Positions 41,756-50,666 of a stretch of 64,000 nt of DNA are shown here, piece after piece; the first letter of the stretch is position 1; each line of letters starts with the position of its first letter. Made by a program: the position numbers and the translations under genes. This stretch comes from Ralstonia sp. UNC404CL21Col (GTDB lineage Bacteria > Pseudomonadota > Gammaproteobacteria > Burkholderiales > Burkholderiaceae): assembly GCF_000620465.1 (NCBI RefSeq), contig NZ_JIBE01000004.1, forward strand, positions 620,001 through 684,000. Direction: 5' to 3'. The notes beneath the pieces were generated by a model that saw nothing but the letters and a program-made list of their open reading frames with translations, was not told the origin of the DNA and made no database searches.

Positions 41756-42536
41756 TGAGCGTCAGGCCCTTGCGCCAGCGGGTCAGGCGCCGCTCGATCG
41801 ATGCCAGGATGGTGTTCAGCACCAGCCCCAGCACGGCCAGCAGAAGAATGCCCGCATACATCGTCGGGATCTGGAACACCTCCTGCGAATTCAGCGTCAG
41901 GAAGCCCAGCCCGGAATGCGCACCGATCATCTCCGCTGCCACCAACGCCGTCACGCAATACGTGCCGGCCAGGCGGATGCCGGTGAAGATCGACGGCGTG
42001 GCCGCCGGCAACACCACCTTGCGGAACACGAACAGGTTCGACGCGCCCATGGAGCGCGCCGAGTGGATCAGCAACTTGTCGACCTGCCGCACCCCGCCGA
42101 TCGTGCTCAGCAGCACCGGCCAAAACGAGGCCCAGAAGATGATGGCCACCTTGGACAGCTCGCCGATCCCCAGAAAGAGGATGAACACCGGAAACAGCGC
42201 AAATGCGGAGGTCTGCCGAAACAGCTGGAGGATGGGATCGACAATCGCGTCGAAGCGCGTGAACCAGCCCATCAGCAAGCCCAGCGTCACACCCAGCGCG
42301 ATGGCCAGCAGCAAGCCCCACAAGGAACGCTGCAGACTCGCGGCCACGTGCTTGAGCAGCGCCCCGCTATGCGCGAGTTGCCAGATCGCCTCGGCCACCT
42401 GCGACGGCGGGCTCAGGTAGGCATCGCTCACGATGCCCAGGCGCGGCACCAGTTCCCATAGCAGCAAAAATCCTACGATGCCGGCCAACCCCCATGCGTG
42501 ATCGCCAAGACGGACGGTCAACTTGCGCGTGCTCAT
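41748..42536 (-). CDS. NitT/TauT-type ABC importer, permease
   Basis: 262 residues, six membrane segments and the EAA loop SARSMGASNLFVFRKVVLPAATPSIFTG. It matches SsuC/TauC proteins in length and layout. The ATG at 42536 overlaps the ATPase stop by 4 nt, and its own stop overlaps the family 3 binding-protein gene by 8 nt. Part of the leftward importer that starts at 44519. Confidence 0.92.
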   Translation of the reverse strand: MSTRKLTVRLGDHAWGLAGIVGFLLLWELVPRLGIVSDAYLSPPSQVAEAIWQLAHSGALLKHVAASLQRSLWGLLLAIALGVTLGLLMGWFTRFDAIVDPILQLFRQTSAFALFPVFILFLGIGELSKVAIIFWASFWPVLLSTIGGVRQVDKLLIHSARSMGASNLFVFRKVVLPAATPSIFTGIRLAGTYCVTALVAAEMIGAHSGLGFLTLNSQEVFQIPTMYAGILLLAVLGLVLNTILASIERRLTRWRKGLTLNA

Positions 42537-43447
42537 CGTGCAGCCTCCGCAACGGCAATCTGGCCGCGGACGTCGTGCTCTGCGGCGTGCAGCACGGCTT
42601 CACCTTCCGCGCGCTCCCGCGGATCGGCAGTGGCGCCAAGCGGCCGGGGCGCGGCGCCCGGGTTGGCAAACTGCACTTCGTCCTTGAGGATGTCCCACGC
42701 CTGCTGGCGCAGCGCGACGAACGCCTCTGAATTGCGCAATTCCGGCAGGCGCGGGCGCGGCAACGGCACCTCCAGGATCTGCTTGACGGTGCCGGGCCGG
42801 CGCGTCATCACGGCGATGCGGTCCGACAGAAAAATGGCCTCATCCAGGCTGTGCGTGATGAAGACGATGGTCTTGCGGTACTGCTCCCAGATGCGCAGCA
42901 GTTCGCCCTGCAAGATCTCGCGCGTTTGCGCGTCGAGCGCGGCAAACGGTTCGTCCATCAGCAGCACATCAGGCTTGTAGGCCAGCGAGCGCGCGATCGC
43001 CACACGCTGCTTCATGCCGCCCGAAATCTCGTGCGGATAGCGGGCACCCGCGCCCGTCAGGCCCACCAGCTCCAGATGCTCCTGCGCGATGCGGCGGCGT
43101 TCCGCCTTGGGCACGCCACGAATCTCCAGACCGACTTCGATGTTCTCCAGCACCGTGCGCCACGGAAACAGCGCGTAGCCCTGGAACACCACGCCTTGCT
43201 GCGGGTTGATGCCCGTGAGGGGCTGGCCGTCGATACGGATACTCCCGCCGGTGCGGTCGGTGAGCCCCGCCAGGATGCTGAGAAACGTCGACTTGCCGCA
43301 CCCGGACGGCCCCAACACCGAAAGGAACTCGCCGTCGCGAATGTCCAGGTCGAAGTCTCGCAAAACGGCCACGTCTTCCCGTTGCCCTGCATCGTTGCGT
43401 ACGCTGTAATCCATGCGCACACCGCGCGCCACGATCTTGCTGCTCAT
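42533..43447 (-). CDS. NitT/TauT-type ABC importer, ATP-binding protein
   Basis: 304 residues. Walker A is GPSGCGKST, the Q-loop FQGYALFPWRTVLEN, the signature ISGGMKQRVAIARSL, Walker B VLLMDEPFAALDAQ, and the switch His ITHSLDEA. The C-terminal tail of about 45 residues is longer than in most SsuB/TauB proteins and Ala/Glu-rich. The ATG at 43447 has GAGGA upstream and lies 22 bp after the binding-protein gene. Confidence 0.93.
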   Translation of the reverse strand: MSSKIVARGVRMDYSVRNDAGQREDVAVLRDFDLDIRDGEFLSVLGPSGCGKSTFLSILAGLTDRTGGSIRIDGQPLTGINPQQGVVFQGYALFPWRTVLENIEVGLEIRGVPKAERRRIAQEHLELVGLTGAGARYPHEISGGMKQRVAIARSLAYKPDVLLMDEPFAALDAQTREILQGELLRIWEQYRKTIVFITHSLDEAIFLSDRIAVMTRRPGTVKQILEVPLPRPRLPELRNSEAFVALRQQAWDILKDEVQFANPGAAPRPLGATADPRERAEGEAVLHAAEHDVRGQIAVAEAAR

Positions 43448-43469
43448 CGTCGTGTCCTCGTCGTGCCCT

Positions 43470-44519
43470 TCAAGCCTTGACGTACGGGTTGAACTCGTTG
43501 GTGTAGATATCGCGCGCGGCCACCTTGCCCTTCGCAAGCTTGCCCTCGCGTTCGAGCACGTCGATGTAGTACTGAATGGGCGGCTCGGTGATCACCAGAT
43601 CGTCCACATACGCATAGCGATCGACAAACTGCAGATCGAGCTTGATGCGCTGCGAGACCAGCTTGCGCGCATCCTCCGGGTTGGCGTTGACCCAGTTGCC
43701 CGCCTTGGCCAGCGCCGTCACCACGTCGCGCACTGCTTCGGGCTGTTCCCGGATGAACTTGCCGTGCGCGCTGTACGGCGCCATGCCGCCCAGGCCGCCG
43801 TCGAGGTCGTAGTCGCTCCACAGGCGCACGAGGTTCTGCGCATGATCGGCGCGGCCCGAGAATGGCGCATGGATGATCGCCAGATCGGTGTTGCCTGTGG
43901 CCAGTGTCTGCTCGGCCTGGTCATCGGGAATCACCACGAAATTGATCTTGTTGACGTCCACGCCCTTCTGCCGCAGGAACGTCTTGGTCACAAACTCGGC
44001 GCACGCGCCGAAACTGTTGAAACCGACCGTCTTGCCTTCCAGGTCTTTCGGCTGGCGAATCCCGGAATCCTTGCGCACGAAATACTTCATGTGGGGCGCT
44101 TCTTCCAGCGTCTTGCCGCCGGCGGCCACCACCTTGATATCGGCGCCGCTGGCATAGGCCGAGATGACCAGGGGCACCATGCGCGAGCCGAAGTCGATCT
44201 CGCCCGTACCGACCAGCGGAATGATCTGCGGCGCCGCCACCTTGCCGATGTAGTTCGGCCGCGTGTTGGTGCCGTCGAAGTAGCCGAGCTGGTCGGCCAG
44301 GTAGATCAGGTCGAAGGCCGGGTTGTCCGGATATTTGAAACTCACCTTGTCGCCGGCTTTCTTGATGACGGCCGGGCCACTGCCCGCCTTGGCGTTCTGC
44401 TGACCATCGCTGCGCGAACAGGCTGTCAGGCCCAGCCCGGCGCTGCCCAACGCGGCAAGCGTTGCAAGGTGTTTCAACGCCCGGCGGCGCGACGTGAGAG
44501 AGAAGGCATTGGATGACAT
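43470..44519 (-). CDS. NitT/TauT-type ABC importer, Tat-exported binding lipoprotein
   Basis: 349 residues. The N-terminus has a twin-arginine motif in SRRRALKHL and a lipobox GLTACS, so it is probably a Tat-exported lipoprotein. The binding domain has FDLIYLADQLGYFDGT, the early strand and helix of SsuA-like proteins, GTGEIDFGSRMVPLVISAYASGADIKVVAAGGKT and KTVGFNSFGACAEF. Start chosen at the ATG before the Tat motif. It leads the leftward importer operon and faces a GntR gene across a 228-bp region. Confidence 0.9.
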   Translation of the reverse strand: MSSNAFSLTSRRRALKHLATLAALGSAGLGLTACSRSDGQQNAKAGSGPAVIKKAGDKVSFKYPDNPAFDLIYLADQLGYFDGTNTRPNYIGKVAAPQIIPLVGTGEIDFGSRMVPLVISAYASGADIKVVAAGGKTLEEAPHMKYFVRKDSGIRQPKDLEGKTVGFNSFGACAEFVTKTFLRQKGVDVNKINFVVIPDDQAEQTLATGNTDLAIIHAPFSGRADHAQNLVRLWSDYDLDGGLGGMAPYSAHGKFIREQPEAVRDVVTALAKAGNWVNANPEDARKLVSQRIKLDLQFVDRYAYVDDLVITEPPIQYYIDVLEREGKLAKGKVAARDIYTNEFNPYVKA

Positions 44520-44704
44520 CAGGCGTTCCGCAAAGGTGGAGTGTCTGCAAGCGCCCACAGCATGGGCGGAGCCTAGTATTGGATAGGCCATCCCGCACGA
44601 CAACGAAGCTTTTCGCGCATCCATATCGGTTGCGCGCTGCGCCCCACATCCCGGCCCAGGCCACGGGTTTTCCTCTAATGCCGGCGGCCCTCAAGCTCCC
44701 TACA

Positions 44705-44716
44705 ATGACGAGTCAT
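44705..44716. promoter_or_regulatory. Dyad ATGAC-GA-GTCAT before GntR gene
   Basis: A 12-bp dyad with 5-bp arms about 30 bp upstream of the GntR start, next to an AT-rich patch (TCATATAGAT). Position and GntR-like symmetry make it a candidate autoregulatory operator that could also affect the divergent importer operon. Confidence 0.45.
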
Positions 44717-44747
44717 ATAGATGAATAGTTGACCACTTTTGATACCC

Positions 44748-45470
44748 ATGCCCGCCGATCTCCGCCTGCCCCGCTATCAGCAATTGCGCGACGATCTGGC
44801 CGCGCAGATCGCCCAGCAGCACTGGCGCCCGGGCGACGCCATCCCCACGGAGGCCGAGCTGGCCAAGACGTACAACGTGGCGGTCGGCACGGTCCGCAAA
44901 GCGGTCGATGTCTTGGTGGCCGAAGGCCTGCTCGAACGCTTCCAGGGCCGGGGCACCTTCGTGCGGCGCGCCAGCTTTGCCAGCTCCTTGTTCCGGTTCT
45001 TCCGCTTCCAGAGTGAAAGCGGCGAGCGGCGCATTCCTGAGAGCCGCATCCTCAAGCGCGATGTGCTGGATGCGCCGTCTGCCCCCGCTGCGGGCCTGCA
45101 GATTGAAACGGGCGCCCCCGTCATTCGCCTGACCCGACTGCGTCTGCTGGATGGCGCCCCCATGCTGGCCGAAGAAATCTGGTTGCCGTACGACCGCTTT
45201 GCGCCGCTCGCCACGTTGGAACTTGAGGCGTTTGGCGACCTGCTGTATCCGCTGTACGAATCGCACTGCGGGCAGATCATTGCCAGCGCTGAGGAAACGC
45301 TCACCGCCGAAGCCGTCAACGCAACGTATGCGCGGCTGTTGCGCATCCAGGCCGGCGATCCGGTGATGGTCATCGAACGCGTTGCGCGCGGCTACGACCG
45401 GGTGCCGCTTGAATGGCGGCGCTCCCGCGGCGCGGCGGCGCACTTCCGCTACCACGTGGATATCCGGTAG
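44748..45470 (+). CDS. GntR-family regulator (HutC/UTRA subfamily)
   Basis: 240 residues. The N-terminal winged helix-turn-helix reads RYQQLRDDLAAQIAQQHWRPGDAIPTEAELAKTYNVAVGTVRKAVDVLVAEGLLERFQGRGTFV; the C-terminal UTRA ligand domain includes APVIRLTRLRLLDGAPMLAEEIWLPYDRF. The ATG at 44748 has no clear Shine-Dalgarno. It stands between two importer operons that point away from it, and is followed after 51 bp by the rightward one, so it probably controls one or both in response to an imported compound. Confidence 0.93.
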   Translation: MPADLRLPRYQQLRDDLAAQIAQQHWRPGDAIPTEAELAKTYNVAVGTVRKAVDVLVAEGLLERFQGRGTFVRRASFASSLFRFFRFQSESGERRIPESRILKRDVLDAPSAPAAGLQIETGAPVIRLTRLRLLDGAPMLAEEIWLPYDRFAPLATLELEAFGDLLYPLYESHCGQIIASAEETLTAEAVNATYARLLRIQAGDPVMVIERVARGYDRVPLEWRRSRGAAAHFRYHVDIR

Positions 45471-45521
45471 CGCCGCATACGCTGCAACCCAATCCGACAA
45501 AAACACACACAGGAGACAACC

Positions 45522-46316
45522 ATGCAGGCCAACTCACCGACCGCGCCGCCGCTGCTGGACGTGCGCGGCGTCACGCTGCAGTACAAGACACGCCAGCATC
45601 TGGTGACGGCCACGTACCGCGTCGACTTCCAGGTCTATCCCGGCGAGCGCTACATCCTGCTCGGGCCGTCGGGCTGCGGTAAATCGACATTGCTCAAGGC
45701 CATCGGCGGCTACCTCACGCCCACCGAGGGCGAGATCCGCCTGAAGGGCCAACCCGTGACCAAGCCCGGGCCGGATCGCATGATGGTGTTCCAGGAGTTC
45801 GACCAGCTCCTGCCGTGGAAGACGGTGAAAGAGAACGTGCTGTTCCCGCTGCTCTCCACGGGCAAGCTGGGTGCGCGTGAAGCCGAAGAACGCGCGCTGC
45901 ACTACATCAACAAGGTCAACCTCACCAAGTTTGCCGACCATCACCCGCACATGCTGTCAGGCGGGATGAAGCAACGCGTGGCCATTGCGCGCGGCATGGC
46001 GATGGAGCCCGACGTGCTGCTGATGGACGAGCCGTTCGCCGCGCTCGACGCGCTCACGCGCCGCAAGATGCAGGACGAGCTGCTGCAGTTATGGGACGAA
46101 ACGCGCTTCACCGTGCTGTTCGTCACGCACTCGATTCCGGAGGCGATCCGCTGCGGCAGCCGCATCCTGATCCTGTCGCCGCATCCGGGCCAGGTCCGCG
46201 CAGAGCTGCCGAGCCTCGCGCGCGGCGATGATGACCCGGAGCGCTTCAAAGCGCTCGAAGCCGAGATCCACGACATGCTGTTCGCCCGCGCAGTGGAGGA
46301 AACCCATGCAGACTGA
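45522..46316 (+). CDS. NitT/TauT-type ABC importer, ATP-binding protein
   Basis: 264 residues with Walker A GPSGCGKST, Q-loop FQEFDQLLPWKTVKEN, signature LSGGMKQRVAIARGM, Walker B VLLMDEPFAALDAL and switch His VTHSIPEA. It is preceded by CAGGAGAC. First structural gene of the rightward importer (ATPase, permease, binding protein). It resembles the ATPase at 42533 in motifs but differs clearly outside them, so it is not a recent duplicate. Confidence 0.93.
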   Translation: MQANSPTAPPLLDVRGVTLQYKTRQHLVTATYRVDFQVYPGERYILLGPSGCGKSTLLKAIGGYLTPTEGEIRLKGQPVTKPGPDRMMVFQEFDQLLPWKTVKENVLFPLLSTGKLGAREAEERALHYINKVNLTKFADHHPHMLSGGMKQRVAIARGMAMEPDVLLMDEPFAALDALTRRKMQDELLQLWDETRFTVLFVTHSIPEAIRCGSRILILSPHPGQVRAELPSLARGDDDPERFKALEAEIHDMLFARAVEETHAD

Positions 46317-47202
46317 AACGCTTTCCATGCCAGCCGCCACCGACATCAGCAACCGCGCGCCCGTCTACAGCACGCCCGTGGCGTTCGAGCGCATCGGCGT
46401 GGTGGAAAAACCGCTCTCCATTGCCGAGCGTTTGTACGAACAGGCATGGCTGCGCAAGCTCGTCATCCTCGTCGTGCTCGCACTCGTATGGGAAGGCGGT
46501 GCGCGCTGGCTCGACAACCCGCTTCTGCTGCCCACCTTCTCTGACACGGTGCAGGCTTTGTGGGCTGGGTTAGCGAGCGGCACGCTGTTCGCTCGCATCG
46601 GCACGTCGATGCAAACGCTGCTGGCAGGCTACGCGCTCGGCTTGGCGTTGTCCTGCGCGCTGGTCGTGCTGGGCATCAGCAACCGGCTCGGGCAGGACTT
46701 CCTGGAAACGCTCACCGCCATGTTCAACCCGCTGCCGGCCATTGCGCTGCTGCCGATCGCACTCGTGTGGTTCGGCCTCGGCAACGGCAGCCTGATCTTC
46801 GTGATCGTGCATTCGGTGGTGTGGGCGGTGTCGCTCAACACGCATGCCGGTTTCCTGTCGGTATCGAACACGCTGCGCATGGTGGGCCGCAACTACGGGC
46901 TCTCCGGCATGGGATACCTGACCAAGATCCTCATCCCGGCCGCGTTCCCCTCCATCCTCACCGGCCTGAAGATCGGCTGGGCCTTCGCATGGCGCACGTT
47001 GATCGCATCCGAACTGGTGTTTGGCGTCAGCTCCGGCCAGGGCGGCCTGGGCTGGTACATCTACGAAAACAAGAATCAGCTGCAGATTCCGGAAGTCTTT
47101 GCCGGCCTGCTGACGGTGATCATCATCGGCCTGCTGGTAGAGAACCTAGTATTCCGCACGCTGGAAGCCCGCACCGTCAAACGCTGGGGCATGCAGAACT
47201 AA
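46306..47202 (+). CDS. NitT/TauT-type ABC importer, permease
   Basis: 298 residues. A cytoplasmic N-terminal extension of about 45 residues precedes six membrane segments; the EAA loop is RMVGRNYGLSGMGYLTKILIPAAFPSIL. The ATG at 46306 overlaps the ATPase gene by 11 nt. The N-terminal extension is longer than in most SsuC/TauC proteins. It is followed by a 317-bp gap with a dispersed repeat before the binding-protein gene. Confidence 0.92.
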   Translation: MQTETLSMPAATDISNRAPVYSTPVAFERIGVVEKPLSIAERLYEQAWLRKLVILVVLALVWEGGARWLDNPLLLPTFSDTVQALWAGLASGTLFARIGTSMQTLLAGYALGLALSCALVVLGISNRLGQDFLETLTAMFNPLPAIALLPIALVWFGLGNGSLIFVIVHSVVWAVSLNTHAGFLSVSNTLRMVGRNYGLSGMGYLTKILIPAAFPSILTGLKIGWAFAWRTLIASELVFGVSSGQGGLGWYIYENKNQLQIPEVFAGLLTVIIIGLLVENLVFRTLEARTVKRWGMQN

Positions 47203-47316
47203 GGGAGCCCGCGCGACTACCGAAACCGTCCAGGCGCATACGGTCGCCCCCAGACGGTTTGGCCGTACCCTGCCCTATGCGGCGCCTTGAATTTTTGTGA
47301 GCGGGCGGAAAAAAGA

Positions 47317-47460
47317 AGGAGGCCTGTTTGAGCGAAGCGAGTTTGCCTCCTTCTCCGCACGGTCACAGAAATTCAAGGAGTCTTTCGCCGCATCGGGCGC
47401 GCATTTCTTTGCTTACTTTCTTTGGCAAGACAAAGAAAGTAAGTCGCCCCCAGCAGGGGG
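47317..47460. repeat. Dispersed intergenic repeat with three inverted repeats
   Basis: Three consecutive dyads fill the gap between permease and binding-protein genes: GAAGGAGGC / GCCTCCTTC (47317-47325, 47346-47354), CTTACTTTCTTTG / CAAAGAAAGTAAG (13-bp perfect stem, 47412-47443) and CCCCC-AGCA-GGGGG (47447-47460). The second and third with the text between them look like a repeat I know from many Ralstonia intergenic regions (memory, not a search). It produces spurious open frames. A further hairpin AAACCGTC / GACGGTTT lies at 47223-47260. Confidence 0.7.
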
Positions 47461-47519
47461 TGAAACAAGGGATGCACCACCAACAAACAACCATATCGAC
47501 AACAACAAGGAGACAACAC

Positions 47520-48548
47520 ATGCAGCACCCCCGCCGCACCATCCTCCGCCTGACAGTCGCCGCCACGCTGGCCACATCGCTCCTGGCCGGCGCCATCACC
47601 ACCGCCCACGCAGAAGCCACCGAAGTCCGCATCTCCCACGGCTACGGCATCCTCTACCTGCCCATCATGGTCATGGCCAGCGAGCACCTGCTCGAGAAGC
47701 AAGCCAAGGCCGCCGGCCTGGGCGACGTAAAGGTCAGCTACCGCATCCTCGACGGCGGCAACGTCATCAACGACGCCATGCTCTCCGGCGCGCTCGACAT
47801 CGCCTCGTTGGGCGTGCCCGGCTTCCTCACGCTGTGGGACAAAACCCGCGGCAGCGCGATGGAAGTGCGCGGCCTGTCGTCGCTCAGCTCGTCGTCGATG
47901 TACCTGATGACGCGCAACCCCAACGTCAAAACGCTGGCGGATTTCTCCGACAAGGACCGCATCGCCGTGCCCGGCATCAAGACCTCGCTGCCCGCCGTGG
48001 TGCTGCAAATGGCCGCCGCCAAGACCTTCGGCGACAAGCAGTTCAACAAGCTCGACCCAATCACCGTGCCGCTGCCGCACCCCGACGCCACCGCCGTGAT
48101 GCTGGCCGGCGGCAGCCAGATCAACAGCCACATGGCCTCGCCGCCGTTCTCGTACACCGAGGCGGCAGCCCCCGGCCTGCACCGCGTGTTCAACACGGTC
48201 GACGTGCTCGGCAACATCACGCTGGACATGACCTACACGAGCAAGAAGTTCTACGAGGCCAACCCGAAGCTGTCGGCGGCATTCGTGGCGGCGCTGGACG
48301 AAGCCAACGCATTCATCGCCAAGGACAAGACCAAGGCGGCGCAGATCTACATCGCCCAGTCGAAGGTGAAGAGTTCGCCGGAAGAGGTGAAGAAGATTCT
48401 CGATGATCCGGATTCGCGCTTCACGACCACGCCGGTGGGCGTCGCACACTATGCTGAGTTCATGCAGCGCGTGGGCACGCTCAAGAACAAGCCGGCGTCG
48501 TGGAAGGATCTGTTCTTTCCGACGGTGCAGAGCCGGCAGGGTTCGTAA
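47520..48548 (+). CDS. NitT/TauT-type ABC importer, periplasmic binding protein
   Basis: 342 residues. AAGGAGA precedes the ATG at 47520; the signal peptide (MQHPRRTILRLTVAATLATSLLAG...AHA) is clear. The mature chain has VRISHGYGILYLPIMVMASEHLLEKQA, INDAMLSGALDIASLGVPGFLTLWDKT and RIAVPGIKTSLPAVVLQMAAAK, the SsuA/TauA layout. It belongs to the importer at 45522-47202 despite the 317-bp gap, which holds a repeat element and may carry its own promoter. Confidence 0.9.
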   Translation: MQHPRRTILRLTVAATLATSLLAGAITTAHAEATEVRISHGYGILYLPIMVMASEHLLEKQAKAAGLGDVKVSYRILDGGNVINDAMLSGALDIASLGVPGFLTLWDKTRGSAMEVRGLSSLSSSSMYLMTRNPNVKTLADFSDKDRIAVPGIKTSLPAVVLQMAAAKTFGDKQFNKLDPITVPLPHPDATAVMLAGGSQINSHMASPPFSYTEAAAPGLHRVFNTVDVLGNITLDMTYTSKKFYEANPKLSAAFVAALDEANAFIAKDKTKAAQIYIAQSKVKSSPEEVKKILDDPDSRFTTTPVGVAHYAEFMQRVGTLKNKPASWKDLFFPTVQSRQGS

Positions 48549-48583
48549 GCAGGCCGCGCGCAGCATCCACACGGAGACATTCC

Positions 48584-48982
48584 ATGGCACTACGCATCGT
48601 CCGGCTCGGCGAGCCGCGTCACCCCGACGAAGGCTTGCGCATCGGCACTGTGCGGCGCCCGCCGCGCGGCGTGCCCAAGGAAGAATTCGCCAGCCGCGAT
48701 TTCTATGACGTGTGGATGCCGCTGCTTTCGCCCACGCCCGAACTCGTCAAGCAAGCCCAGGCCGCGCAATCCCAGCACGATGAAAAAGCCTGGCAAACCT
48801 TCGTGCGCCACTTCCGCACCGAAATGCGCGACGGCAATGCAGCGCGTCTGCTCGACATGCTGGCCGCGCTATCGCACCAGACCAACCTGTCGGTCGGCTG
48901 CTATTGCGAAGACGAGGCGCATTGCCATCGGTCGGTGCTGCGCGCGTTGCTGGAGGAGCGTGGGGCGAAGGTGGCTCCATGA
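48584..48982 (+). CDS. DUF488-family protein
   Basis: 132 residues from the ATG at 48584 with GGAG upstream. It carries the DUF488 pattern: RIGTVRRPPRGVPKEEFASRDFYDVWMPLLSP at the N-terminus and the Cys-rich end SVGCYCEDEAHCHRSVLRALLEERG. The CxC...CHR motif is the most conserved part of the family. Function unknown. It lies 35 bp after the binding-protein gene and 29 bp before an exported DUF3455 protein, probably co-transcribed. Confidence 0.85.
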   Translation: MALRIVRLGEPRHPDEGLRIGTVRRPPRGVPKEEFASRDFYDVWMPLLSPTPELVKQAQAAQSQHDEKAWQTFVRHFRTEMRDGNAARLLDMLAALSHQTNLSVGCYCEDEAHCHRSVLRALLEERGAKVAP

Positions 48983-49011
48983 ACGATCTTTCCACCTGCA
49001 CAAGGAAACTC

Positions 49012-49542
49012 ATGCCGAACCTGCCCCGTACCTCGCGCTCCGCAGTCTCATCTGCCCTCTTGCTTGCGTTGGCCATGGCGGTCTCGCAGACGGTGACGGC
49101 GCAAACCGCCCCCGCGGCGCTGCAACCGGCCGAGTCTCACCACACCGTCGCCACGCTATCGGCCACGGGGGTGCAGATCTACGTTTGCAAGCGCGACGGC
49201 GATAAGCCTCTGGCGTGGGTCTTCAAGGCGCCGCTGGCGGAGCTTTACGACGCGAGCGGGAAGCTCGTCGTCAAACACGGTGCGGGCCCCAGCTGGGAAG
49301 CTTCTGACGGCAGCAAGATCACCGGAAAAGTCTTGCAGCAGACCCCCAACACCGCGGAAGCCGGCGCCATTCCGCTACTGTTGCTGCAAGCCACCCATGC
49401 CGGCGGCGCGGGGCTCTTGAGTGGTGTGCGATACGTGCAGCGGCTCCAGACCCATGGCGGCATCGCGCCGGCACTACCCTGCACGGAAGAAGGCCAGGAA
49501 GGCCGCAGCCCCTACCTGGCGCAGTACGTTTTCCTGGACTGA
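49012..49542 (+). CDS. Exported DUF3455-family protein
   Basis: 176 residues from the ATG at 49012, which has AAGGAAA upstream and begins a signal peptide (MPNLPRTSRSAVSSALLLALAMAVSQTVTAQ). An ATG at 48979 overlapping the DUF488 stop is possible but would give an 11-residue extension before the signal. The mature part shows the DUF3455 pattern: GVQIYVCKRDGDKPLAWVFKAPLAELYDASGKLVVKHGAGPSWEASDGSKITGKV and VRYVQRLQTHGG. A single domain of unknown role, found in many proteobacterial and fungal secreted proteins. Confidence 0.85.
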   Translation: MPNLPRTSRSAVSSALLLALAMAVSQTVTAQTAPAALQPAESHHTVATLSATGVQIYVCKRDGDKPLAWVFKAPLAELYDASGKLVVKHGAGPSWEASDGSKITGKVLQQTPNTAEAGAIPLLLLQATHAGGAGLLSGVRYVQRLQTHGGIAPALPCTEEGQEGRSPYLAQYVFLD

Positions 49543-49677
49543 CGCGGCGTCGCACAGACAGCGTCCTACCCCATACAGGGGACGCCGCGCTCCCCTGGCA
49601 CCCCTATAACGAAGAGACACGCGACCGGTCGTTTACCGCGTCGCGCCGTCGTCATTCGTCATTCCAGGAGCACCGCC

Positions 49678-49896
49678 ATGGGCCGCCGCTACATCGATTG
49701 CCGCGCCTTCCCCAGCGAGACCAACTGCTCGGTCGCCATCAGCGCCGACAGCGATGCCGAACTGCTGGAGGCGGCCGTGCAGCACGCCGTTTCCGTGCAC
49801 AAGCACACCGATTCGCCCGAATTGCGGGCGCAATTGCAGACCCTCTTCCAGGACGGCACCCCTGCCGTGGCGCCGCCAAAGATGGCCGCGGCCTGA
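49678..49896 (+). CDS. DUF1059-family small protein
   Basis: 72 residues with AGGAG upstream of the ATG. It matches the small DUF1059 family: RRYIDCRAFPSETNCSVAISADSDAELLEAAVQHAVSVHKHTDSPELRAQLQTLF. Members of similar size usually have two conserved Cys; here they are C8 and C17. Function unknown. The gene converges on the LuxR-type regulator gene with a gap of 17 bp. Confidence 0.8.
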   Translation: MGRRYIDCRAFPSETNCSVAISADSDAELLEAAVQHAVSVHKHTDSPELRAQLQTLFQDGTPAVAPPKMAAA

Positions 49897-49913
49897 CACA
49901 GGCGCGCAAAAAC

Positions 49914-50552
49914 CTACCGGCGCGCCGACAACGCGAGCATCAACCGCACGACATCGCACTGGCTGTGCGTGTTGGTCTTGCGGTAGACGTGCTTGAGGTG
50001 CGTGCGCACCGTGTCGAGTGAAATGCCCAGCGTGCGGGCAATGCAGGCTGGGTCGGAGCCGCTTGCGAGCAAGTCCGCCACATCGGCTTCGCGGCGCGTC
50101 AGGTGAAACGCATCGGTCAGCCACAGGCTGGCCGGCTGCGCAGGCGAGATGCCCGCGCGCGCTGCAACGCGTTGCCAGCACAACGGCAGCGCCTGCGCAA
50201 AGTGCGGCAGTAACGCTTGTGGCGCCGCGCCATGCTGCATGGGCGGCACGCCCGCCCTGCGGTAATCGAGCCATACCGCGCCGCGCACTTCAGCGTCGGC
50301 CATCGGCCACACGTCAACACCATCACCTCGCACGGCACGCAGCAACATGTCTGCCGCGCGTGCGCCGCGCGACGCCACCCAGTGCCAGCGTCCATCGACG
50401 CGCCACCGGATCATGGCCGCAGCATGGTTCGCGCCGCACGCATCGCGCAGCACATTCATCACGCCCGCAGCATCGCCCGCGCAGGCAGCGACGTAGCACT
50501 GGCGCAGCACGGTTGCCGAGGCATGGGATGACGTAACAGAAAGACGCAGCAT
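49914..50552 (-). CDS. LuxR-family transcriptional regulator
   Basis: 212 residues. The C-terminal helix-turn-helix LTRREADVADLLASGSDPACIARTLGISLDTVRTHLKHVYRKTNT is classical LuxR/FixJ type. The N-terminal about 140 residues are not a receiver (no phospho-acceptor pattern) and not a recognisable autoinducer domain; they may be a PAS/GAF-like sensor. It stands alone, so its targets cannot be read from the neighbourhood. Confidence 0.85.
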   Translation of the reverse strand: MLRLSVTSSHASATVLRQCYVAACAGDAAGVMNVLRDACGANHAAAMIRWRVDGRWHWVASRGARAADMLLRAVRGDGVDVWPMADAEVRGAVWLDYRRAGVPPMQHGAAPQALLPHFAQALPLCWQRVAARAGISPAQPASLWLTDAFHLTRREADVADLLASGSDPACIARTLGISLDTVRTHLKHVYRKTNTHSQCDVVRLMLALSARR

Positions 50553-50666
50553 GAAGGCAATACGGGCGCAGCGGCTTGCGGCCGCGGCGCCCGTTTCGAA
50601 AGGGACTTCATTATAGGAAGCGTGTCACCTCCCGCACTGGCCCTTTTGCCCTAAGCCCATGGTGGA

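Noticed and set aside
47297-47519. Small proteins predicted in the gap before the third binding-protein gene
   Set aside because: They arise from the intergenic repeat with three hairpins; no RBS, and composition follows the repeat.
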